A stretch of 64,000 nucleotides of DNA, from assembly GCA_013396915.1 (NCBI GenBank), contig VWZL01002573.1:1441535-1505534 (forward strand), in the 5' to 3' direction. The DNA comes from Stercorarius parasiticus. Lineage: Eukaryota; Chordata; Aves; Charadriiformes; Stercorariidae. Positions 51,501 through 61,320 of the stretch are shown piece after piece. The notes beneath the pieces were generated by a model. The model saw nothing but the letters and a program-made list of their open reading frames with translations, was not told the DNA's origin and did no database searches. Position numbers and translations under genes: made by a program. The stretch's first letter is position 1; every line of letters starts with the position of its first letter.

Positions 51501-54437
51501 AGGCAGCATTTTCAAATGACCAAAGTTTACTGGGACTTGGGGTCTTTTAGGCCATTTTGAGAAATTTACCTTGGAGCATGACTTAGATTAATAATGTTAA
51601 ATGTTGATTTGTTTTTAAATATAAATCTGGTTTTATCTAATTTGTGATGTCCGTGTTTGAATGAATGAAGTACCACGGCATCACCTTCAGTTTTCAGTGT
51701 CCTCACTTCCGTGCATTAGTCTGTGTATCTGGTTCTTCTTTTTATGCTAATATTAAGTGCCCTCATTTATAAATCTATACGCTTCAATCAGCTTGGAAGC
51801 AAATCTCGGTGTTGCCCAAGCAGATCATGAGAGAGCTGTGTATTAGAGATGCATTGAAACAGCAGTTACAAATATTCCAAAAAACCTAAAGGCAATTCAG
51901 ATTCAGATGCAAACTGGTCAGGTCTTTCTGTATAAAACACAGCATGGGGCAAAACATCCCATGTGTTCAAAAGTGTTCCAAATCCTGATAATGATTTATT
52001 ATATCAAGGTCTGCAACCTACGTTCCCCAGGTGACCGTGAGCGAATGCAACCTGATTGTTAAACAAGCTCCCTCACCTAATAAACGTGTTTTATTTGATG
52101 TAGGAAAGCTCAGTAAGAAGGTTTCAGGGGGCCAGTCTCAGGAGTCAGATTCTTTCATGGAGACACTGGGGCTGGAGGTTTGAGCTCAGGAGGTTTCTCA
52201 GGAGCTGCTCCAACCTTTGGGACTCTGCAGATAAGGGGTTTGGGGCCGATGGTTTTCACTGAGGTCTGATCTGCTAAATCTGCTACGTGACTGCTTTTGG
52301 GATCAGAGCATAGTGTTACCTGCTGTGAAACTCTTATCAAGACTTATGTTTTTTGTTGGCTGAAGTTCGTTGTTCGCAACCAATGGCACCAGTGAAGACG
52401 TGACAGGCACATGGAAATAGAAGAACGGACGCACAAATTTCATTTTCTGAAGTGGTTTAAAAAATTGACTTAAAAAATATGTACTGATTTTATTGAGAAG
52501 CCATTCACACTGCAAGGTGACTTGCCCTCAGGTCTATGCCTCTTCTGCTTGACATTTTTCTGGAGTTGAAGAGGCTGGTTTTGGTGGGATGGAAATCACC
52601 ATATAGAACAGCTCAGAAATTGAGTTTTCAGCTGTTGAATTTGTGTAGATCATACCTTTATTTATCACGTATTGACAAAGTAACGGCAATGCTTACGAAT
52701 GGGAATTTCTTGTTTTGGGGTTATTTGCATGGCTACTCAGTCCTCTGCACCAGACAAACTTCCTGAAATGTTGAGCGTGTTGGAAATTTTCAGCTCTCCC
52801 TTCTTAATTCCTGATTTCTGAATATGCACTTTTAGGGAAAGCGACATCACATTATATAATATACGTATAAATACACTGTATATATTTATATACACTATAT
52901 ATATCTAAAGCAGAGGATTTCTTTCTTTCCTTGATTTCCTTATCTGGCCCTGTATGATGGGGCAGGTAGGGGAACCAAGACTTCTTTGAGGTTAGTAGGA
53001 ACAGGGAGGAAATACAAAATTCTTACAGGTTAAGGGCCTATTCCTTCTTATCACTTGTTAATCATTAACAGTTTTATTTCTGTTTCACTTTTTGTCACTG
53101 TGTAACATCATTGCAATATAAAAATACTAAAATTACAAGTCTGAGGAGGAAGGCTGACCCCTGACTTAGGAGAGGAATGGAGAGGACCTGAACAGCTGAA
53201 TAAAAGTAGCACTTGCTGATCTATGGTGACTGTGTTTTGGGAGGCAAAATGGGTCTTGTCCCAATCTGTCAGCACCTAAAGCCTTGAGACAAGTCTAGGG
53301 CCAGCTGAAAGGTGTTTTCCTTTGGACCATAATTTGAAATCTGGATGCACAACTTCTGCAGAACCTTGGGTTCTGTGTCCCCTTTACAGGATGCAGACTG
53401 TAGAGACTGGGCGCCCTACTTGATAGGACTAAAGATGCAACAGATAAAGGTACAGTCATCTGCACACCGTTGTTAATCCCATCCATGAGATGGGTTTGGT
53501 GATTCTTGGTTCCTGGCTCTGGTGTTTTGAGGCTGCTGATGGCTTGATCAAAGCTGGCATGTCCTCTTTGCAGGGTATGGGTGCAGAACTGGAGACAAAA
53601 ACATGAGCACGTCGCAGCAGAGACCCTTTTACTGCACCTTGTGGGGTGCTTCTGGCTTTTTGCAAGAATTTCACTGACTTGGGAACAGCTTTTCAGTCTA
53701 ACGAAGGCTGACTTGTTTGTTTTTTAAAAAAAATCCGTGCTCATTTAACTGTTCTTTGAAAAAAAAATTACTTCTGCCAATTTTTTTGTTCCTAATAATT
53801 TCGCATTGCAGTTAATCGTTTAAAAAGATACATACATATACAAAGTCTGGTCCACATTATGGACTAATGGTCTGCATAAGTTCTTTATGAAGTATTTTTT
53901 TTATTCTTATTTTTTTCAAATTAAGCATATACTAAAAAAAGCCTCATTCTTTTTAATGCAAACCATTAAAAAAAAAATCCCAAACAAACAGTCTTTGGAG
54001 AAAACTTTCAATGCCTTATTTTAGCCTGGGGCTGGTTTTCACAGCTAAGTTACAACTGCAGCACTGGCTTCGGATGGAAATGCTGGCAGAATTTTAACTC
54101 CAGAAAGGTTAGTGGACATCACCGTAATACCATAAATATGGTGTAGGCACACAAAATTAAATTTAAACTAGAAATATTCTACAAAGTATCTGAAGGGTAT
54201 TTTAAGGTTGACTATAATTATTGCATTCTTAAAAACTCAAAGCATTCCCAGACATAATAAAGTGGAGAAACAAAAGAAAGAAAAATTTTCTGAGGCAATT
54301 TCTGTACACCTGTCCTTTTCATTTGAATGATTCCGACACCAGATTTAAGAACTTGAAAATGAGGAATTAGGAAGCACGCGGATATCACTCAAATTGGCTA
54401 TTAAAAGATTAGAGGCTTTTAAAAAACTGATAGGACA
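48516..54437. other. AT-rich non-coding stretch
   Basis: Holds a TA-rich simple repeat at 52851-52906 and several A-runs near 53725-53975. No gene or recognisable mobile element is seen. Confidence 0.55.
52851..52906. repeat. TA-rich simple repeat with internal palindromes
   Basis: (TA)n interrupted by CG and CAC. TATAAATA and TATTTATA face each other within it. Confidence 0.85.
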
Positions 54438-55085
54438 CCAGAATCAGACAAAATACATCCATGAGAGCCAAAGGAAGTAAGAAGGGAAATTGGAGACTCT
54501 TTATTAGAAATTTTAGACCCTTGAAGACTGGCAAAATCTAATAGAAAGGCATTATTTAAAAATGGTCCAGGGACATAGGGAAAGACTGTATCTTCTGGCA
54601 TAAACTGTGGAGAATGTCCTAGATAACATTTTGAGGAATCAAATGAAAGGTACAGTGGGACAAATACTGCCTGATTAGAGAAAGCAAATTTAATTCGAGG
54701 GGGGGAAAGTCCTAGTGTCTAACAGATATACTAGAATCCTTTCTCATTATTATTTCTGCCAGGATAGACAAGGCAACGCAACAGACATCCTATACTTACA
54801 TTTTCAGACATCCTTTGACAGGGTTTCCTAGAAGAGGTTAATGCTAAGATGTGGAGCCACAGAGTAAGTGGAAAGTTGTATTTAATGGATTTAAAATTGG
54901 CTAAAAAACACAAAACAAAGTGTAGCACACCAGCAATCAACAGACCCTGTACCAGCCAGGAAGGTTAGTGGTGGGATATATTAGAAATTATCCTAGGTCC
55001 ACAGATGTTTATGTAAAAAATTACAGGGTAGTATATGTTACTGAAAGCAAGTTTTCAAATTTTGTTGATTACATTAAATTGCAGG
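54438..55085 (+). mobile_element. Decayed reverse transcriptase of an ancient CR1/L3-like LINE
   Basis: Forward translation, allowing frameshifts and stops, follows the CR1-clade RT in order. DKIHP (54447-54461; family DGIHP) comes first, then LEDW (54530-54541; family PEDW) with FKNG after it in another frame. Next is DRQGNATDILYLHFQTSFD (54763-54819; family GNAVDIIYLDFQKAFD). WI-stop-NWLKNTKQ (54886-54918; family WIENWLKNRKQ) follows in the same frame, then FVDY (55061-55072; family FADD) one frame over, with IKLQG after it. The catalytic Asp of motif A (YLDF) is now His, and the second Asp of the FADD box is Tyr. The copy is dead, with many stops. Divergence is far greater than in the CR1 copies at 28342 and 37660, so insertion was probably early. 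The 5' start and 3' end are indistinct; I see no terminal octamer. Confidence 0.75.
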
Positions 55086-55188
55086 GAAATATAACCGATG
55101 AGAAACAATGACATAAAAACACTGTATCAAATCATATCCTTTTACTATCAAAGTTAAAAATTGCATGAAAAAGATTCTTCTATGCAAG

Positions 55189-55226
55189 TAAAAATTGGCA
55201 ATTTTTATGGTGCAAATATTGCACCA
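55189..55226. repeat. Two perfect 19-nt dyads back to back
   Basis: TAAAAATTGGCAATTTTTA (55189-55207) is a 9-bp palindrome around one base. TGGTGCAAATATTGCACCA (55208-55226) is an 8-bp palindrome around three bases. They abut with no spacer. Confidence 0.9.
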
Positions 55227-56401
55227 AGGGAGAGTTAACAGACCTTGAACTTTGTACTGAATCTTTTCAGGACATCAGATAACTCTACCATTGAAAGTTC
55301 AGAAAATTTTAAATGAGATTAACAATTTCTAATCCAACAGAAAGAAAATATGTAGCAGGTTTAATGCAAATGATTAGTCAGGTGAATTTGTGAAATTTGG
55401 CTGAAAGAAAGGGAAACAGTCTGTGGACTTACTGCAGTTCCCTCACTCATGAGCTCATTAATCCATAATAGAGCTAGGCAAATAATTAATTTGTTCTGTT
55501 TCAGGTGAGGATACAAAAATTAACAGAAACCTGAAAAGGGTCAAGTTAAACAAGATTGGACAGGGACTTTCTGGACAAAAGGAAAAAAAAAAGGATAATA
55601 AGACTTACTAATAATTTTAGGTTATTAAAACCTAAATTCACCTGATACAATTGACCAAGGTGAAGTGTGTTGATTAGTTTTGAGTTATTTAACAGTTTAA
55701 TTTTCTCTGAATCCATTTCTTTTCAAATTTCACTTAAATAAAAACACAGAAGTTTCACTTGGAAAGTGTCAAAACAAAATGCATCATTTCTGAAACACAT
55801 TGCTTTTCAAACAAATATTGAGAAAAATCTCCTTCTTGTGGTCCTTTTTATCAGATGAGATCTGAATTTGTGATTAGATTACTTCCCAGAATTTTTAATT
55901 TTTTTGTGTGTGAAATGTACTAGTAATTAGCTAAAAACTTCATCCTCTCTACTTGGGGCTGGGGGGAGAACCACAAAAGAACCATCATTTAGCTGATAGG
56001 CAAACAAAAAGGAACCTGTTTGCGAGCAAGTTTGAATTCTGAGTTATTTTACAGCCTGTGATCTGAGATAAATTACAGCCTTTCCCTGGTCCTAATACAC
56101 CGGTTGAAGCTTTTCAGAACTGCCAGGTGCCCTCATGCAGGAGGGATCCTCCAAAAATTGGTTCAGTCTTAGCCTGATTCTATATCATCGCCCCACTATT
56201 TTTATCCTAAAAAGATTTAAACCACAGAAAAATTTTAGGTAATCTTTGCTTTCACTCATACCTATGTTTGAGAGTGGCCATAATGAAAGTGGAGGTGGAT
56301 CTGAAAGGAAAAGATCTATTTTATCAGACTATGAGGGCAGCATTAGCTGTATTCATTGATAACCCGGATATAGGAGAATTGAAAAAAAGCACACTATAGT
56401 G

Positions 56402-56446
56402 TTTTTTTCTCTTTTTTTTTTCAAGACTTTTTTTTTTTTTTTTTTT
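56402..56446. repeat. T-rich tract including T19
   Basis: T7, a CTC break, T10, then CAAGAC and an uninterrupted T19 (56428-56446). Confidence 0.9.
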
Positions 56447-56869
56447 AATGGGTCTATCCTGCCAAATGTTCCTCTGAAAACGATAACAAAAGTTCCGTTC
56501 CTGGAACGAATTGTTTCTACAAACCATGATCCCAGAAATACAAACATGGATAAATGGTCCCATTTTAACTTTGAATGTGGTATAACTTACTGAAAACAAT
56601 CTGACAGTCTGCCAGCTTGCCTTCAACAATGGCACAGTACCAAAACTAAGACATACAGCGGAGAAAAGCATCACGTTTTAGAAATAATTTCTAACTGAAA
56701 AGGTAAGAGTGGAAAAAAACCCCACAACCAAACAAAACCAGCAGAAAGAGGAGGTAGGATAAGAAGCCAGTAAGTTATCTCCTGCAGCATCTTTTGCAGG
56801 ATGGAGCAAAATGTTTGTGTCCAAGTTCCTTGGCAGAGCCCCTGGAGGGGGGAAAAGATGGGTACAGCA

Positions 56870-56883
56870 CCGGCAGGTGGCAA
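56870..56883 (+). promoter_or_regulatory. CTCF-like core motif
   Basis: CCGGCAGGTGGCAA agrees with 12 of 14 positions of the CTCF core CCASYAGRKGGCRS. It sits in a more GC-rich 100-base stretch. Single-motif evidence only. Confidence 0.3.
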
Positions 56884-58329
56884 GAGCCAGAGGTTGGGGT
56901 TGTGTCCCCTACACGGTGGCCACAAGGACTTACTGTAAAGCATAGTTAAGCCAGGCATGTAGCTACTATGAAGACTTTAAGTCAATACCCAACCAGCTTG
57001 TACTTGTGAGTCTGGGGTTAAGCTTTAACCGTATGTAAACTTTTACCAAATATTTACATCGTGACTTGGAAGTGTTCTAGGAGATCATCTCGGGTCAAGG
57101 GGGCTTCTGAAAAGAGACAGATCTCAATCTGTCTCCAGCTGCAAAGAACCCCAGCACTCTCTGTTTTATTGCATTCTTGCAATAAAAAATTCTCTTTCTG
57201 GTTTTGGGGAAATAGAATTTTCCTGAAATACTGACTTGCGGCATGAGAAGGTCTTTCTCTCTGAATCCCCTCCTCTCTTCCCCAAATTCCACCTCAATCT
57301 GTTCTGTTAAAATATAGGGATTGATACATTTTTATTGAATCCTTTGGCATTGATGGAACAGCACATTTTGATGAAAAAAAAAAGTTTGAGAAAATTTCCG
57401 ACTTGATTCAATCATAGTGAGAAACAGATAAAGCTGCAGTTCATACACTGTAAGTGTAGTTTACCCCCTTATTATTCAGAATGTAAAAGGGGAAAAAAAA
57501 GGGGAAAGGCATCGATAATCTATTTGTACTTTTCATAAACTCTCTTCAGGAATATGACCCCATCACGCCACAGTTCAAGTATACAAATAATAATATTAGT
57601 CAGAGTATTCACTCCCAAAGCAATTTTAATACCATTCAAAATATAATCCTTCTATGCAATATACCTCATTTAACAACCATTAGTGCCTTTTCCATCTCAA
57701 ATCTACTGTACCTAGTAATGATTTATTTTTATCCATTGTTTGAACTGATTTCACGTTACCAACGGACCTGTACTAATCATGCGGAGTGCAATATGCAAAG
57801 CGTGCTTGCCAGATATTTTTTAACTTAAGGCGCTGCGCAATTTACAACAGAAAGAACAGAAATTATAAATGTTCTCTTCGCTTGCAAGATAATAAGATCG
57901 AGTGAAAAAAAAAAAACCACCCCACAACCAACCCCTTGACCAATTTCGCATTTGAGAAAGAGAGTTCATTCCTTATATCTGAACTAAACCAGTCCCTTAA
58001 TTATACCACAGTCGGTTGATTACAGGCAACACTACACAAAATCTATACATCTTGTTTGGCAATGTATCAAAGTAAGGCTCATTGTCAACGCAATCTTAAC
58101 TGTTTTCCCTTCCTGAAAGTATGATCTTTCTGGGCACCCTCAGCTCCTACCAGGCCAAATCATAAGATCCATGGTCTGCCCGTAGCAGTGGAAACTCCCA
58201 TCTGCTCCAGTGCATGATTTGCTCAAGCAGAGACCGCGGGAATAAGAACCTTGCCATTAAATAGCAATATGTAAACAGACAAAGAGTCAAAATCTTGCAA
58301 ATGAGTTATTCATTATGAAATATTCACAC

Positions 58330-58450
58330 AGCTTGACTGAGTGGGCCTCGCAGCAGAGCGGCGATGTTCTCGGAGCTTTATAAATAGGGAAAGCGCCGCG
58401 CAGTGTACGTGCAACTTCCTTGCAGAGCTGTGCGAGCGGTGCACCGAACA
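58330..58450 (+). promoter_or_regulatory. CpG cluster with canonical TATA box / MEF2 site
   Basis: About 11 CpG occur in ~120 bases. TATAAATA at 58379-58386 is an ideal TATA box with GC-rich flanks (GGGAAAGCGCCGCGC just downstream), so plus-strand initiation near 58410 is plausible. The overlapping TTATAAATAG (58378-58387) is, on the minus strand, CTATTTATAA, a perfect MEF2 consensus (YTAWWWWTAR). Overlapping minus-strand frames of 60 and 78 codons show no similarity I know. No first exon or splice donor can be supported. Confidence 0.4.
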
Positions 58451-61139
58451 GATGATAGAACTCCCAAGTCCTGTTTCTCCGTGATAATTTCTCATCTAAA
58501 CTCCTAATTACACAGCGCTTCACATTCTGAGATATATAAATACATTTTTTCAGATGTACACTGTGCTAATGGTATGCATGGGAGAACGGGAATGTTCTTT
58601 GGCATGACTGCTCAATATCAAAAGCAAAAACCATCACTCCAAACTCTGTTTCAGAGAAGTGAGAACCCCCAAACTACCGAGAAAAGTTGAGATACTTCGC
58701 AACACTCATGCGCTTGCCGCAGGAAAGCCGGCTCTAGATCCTGTGTTGCTGCTGGGTAGATGTACATCCACCATAGCGTGGGGCAGTGGGAACCCACACA
58801 CAGAGTGAAACCACAATGCTGAAGTATTTCTGGACATTTCAGAAATTGGTTTAGTTTTATACAGAAGAAATCCAGTTTATTTGGAGCCTGGGTATTATTA
58901 ATGCAGATCAAGGAGCAATCAGCAGGGACCATTGGAGATCTGAACTAACTCATTGATGTAGATGAACCTATTCTATCCCAGGGATGCAGGTTCCTGTTAA
59001 AATGCACCAACTAATGAGGAAAGGTCTATGTAAATAATTTATTTGTCTATCATTGGTTAATAAATCCTCCTAGAAGAATTTTTGTTGTGTTAGCTATAGT
59101 TCAGTATTACCTTTTACATCATATTGCTGTGGTATTGATGGTTAAACTGCTGTGGTATTGATGGTGATTTTTATAACATTGAAAAGGACTCCCTTTCATC
59201 GTTACATCCCCAAACTTTTTACAGGTAGCGTGATGGGTGCCATCTGTATGAGGAGCTGGTATCTTTTCCCTTACGTGATTGATAGGTACTACCATATGGT
59301 AGATAGGATGCTCAACTTTGCAACACTGAAGGCTCTTTTGGCAACTTTCCAGGAGCTGGAGGGCCACACCTGATTTGCATACGCATTTACATGCAATTTT
59401 TATTTTAAACAAATGCACACTGTTAGGATGGTTCAGTGAACTTGTGTTGCTTTCTCTTTGATAGATGTACAGGCATTATTTGTTGTTTGAGTTCCTCAGC
59501 AATAAAAAAGCTGTAGATGAGTCCACCCTGCAATTATTATTATTTATTGACACTATTGCTGTGCTCAGGGGAGGAAAGCACAATCCCCAGCTTGAAGAGC
59601 TTCTCTAATTAGTCAAAGAAAGGTCAGTGACATACTTTATACCAGGTGATTGGAAAACGTTTCAATTCTAAATTCCATGGTTGCGGGGTTTTTTCTTCAG
59701 AAACTGCATCTTTTGCAGTGAACTGTTTTTCAGTATCTTTGCAAACGGCTCAAGAAATATGTATGAATGCAAAAGACAGGATGGAAACAACAGGCATTAG
59801 ACACAAATTGGTGACCATTCTGTCAGTGGATTGGCCACCTGTGACCTCAGCCTAAAAACATTGCCTCTAAGGCCAAGAGATTTTTGCTTTGCCCAGCTGC
59901 CGTGACTTAGTTACCATCTTAACCACATTTTACTATTTAACTAATCCTTCCACTGGGCTCCACAAAAGGCTTGTGGGTATCTTGTAGTAGCTTCTCTTTC
60001 ATCCTGAACTGCTGAAGATCACACAGGAATGGGTGCTCCCTTCTTCATTTTGTTTTGGCCCTTGTTGTGAGAGGTCATGATCGTCACAGGTTTGCCCAAG
60101 GTAAGTCAGCTCTCCCTGGCTTATATCAGGGTCCCTCTGTAGGGGTCAGGTTTCCAGTAATCCTCTTCTAGTGGGAGAATACTTAATAATAATGTGATGC
60201 TAAAATTAAAATCACCTAAAGGGTGAGGACAAATATCTCTAAGTAGAAGAAAATCAATGCAAGGAACTGCTGAGAGGGAGGCTGGGTCCTTCAACTTACC
60301 GTTGCTGAAGATGCAACTATCCATTCAAAGGTCTCCAACCCTCAGACTCAGAGTTTATTGGTATTATATTTGACCACAGAAATTCATCAACAAATGACTG
60401 TATTGATCCCTGTTTATATTTGAATGTATAGTCTTTTTTTCAAGTCAGTTTTTTCAGGTCTAAGATAATGCTGAAGGACCTGATTTTGCTTGTGTTTGAG
60501 TGTATGCTTTGTGAGCAGCAAACTTGCAGCTATTGCTTGGGCAGGTAACTGAGATGTTGTCTTGGGAGGACCTTGTTATTGGAATGGACCTATTATTTAC
60601 AGGGAAAAAAAAAAACAAAGAAGACCTTGTGGGTGAGAGCCTTGTACCTTTGTTAGTAGTCTCTCACGAAAACACCACAAAAATTGACATACTTGGAAGT
60701 GAGATTTAAAATGTAGGCATGTTATATACCACTAAAGGAGATCTGAACGACTTTGAAAAAGTTGGTGTGAGTTATCAGTGCTTCTAGGACACGGTAAACC
60801 CAAACCAGATGGTAAAGATGGTCTTTTGTTAAGATATAGATAAAAATGAATGAGAGTATGGCAGGAATTTTGGAGTAATTTGGGGTCTGGACCATTTTGG
60901 GGATCTGATCAGAGGCCAGGCTCAGATTTATAGGCACAATCAAATCCTTTGGGGGAAATTGAATTTTAAATGTGTTATCAAGAAAATTGGTGTGCTTAGA
61001 AATGGCCGGAGGAGAAGCTGAGGACAGGAGTAGCAAGAGATTTCAGCGTTTTGGACATCCTTCTAATTCTTTGGTATGAATAGCAATATGATTGATGCAG
61101 CAATAACTGCAGTGCTGGAGGGATTTGATACCCAGGGGG
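58451..61139. other. Non-coding stretch
   Basis: Holds an 18-bp direct repeat at 59125-59165. Minus-strand frames at 59119-59418 and 60722-61036 look superficially protein-like, but I cannot relate them to any family. Confidence 0.5.
59125..59165. repeat. 18-bp perfect direct repeat, 23-bp period
   Basis: TGCTGTGGTATTGATGGT occurs at 59125-59142 and 59148-59165, separated by TAAAC. Confidence 0.95.
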
Positions 61140-61320
61140 AATCAATTAACTGGATTTTGGATATTGGAGCGTTATGACCTTTGCCTGCATCATAATGTTG
61201 ACATGTAGCAGCAAATGGAAGAATAAGAGTCTTTTCGATTGCAATTGACTGGAGATATTGAGAACAAGGTGGATATCCAAATTTGCAGATAACGTGCTGA
61301 TCCTAGAGATCAGCAGATCA
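61140..61320 (+). mobile_element. Possible trace of a second ancient CR1-like RT
   Basis: A plus-strand frame reads WISKFADN (61272-61295), close to the SKFADD catalytic box of CR1 reverse transcriptases. About 45 bases upstream is a segment resembling the LF-NDLD part that precedes that box in the family. A TGGATTTTGG at about 61152 could be the older WIxNW block. The match is short and contains a stop and a shift, so chance remains quite possible. Confidence 0.3.

Larger units (their letters stand above)
55227..58329. other. Non-coding stretch
   Basis: Contains T-rich runs at 56402-56446, a CTCF-like motif at 56870-56883 and A-runs near 57374, 57490 and 57906. Short frames on the minus strand at 56324-56958 are unrecognised. 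Confidence 0.55.
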
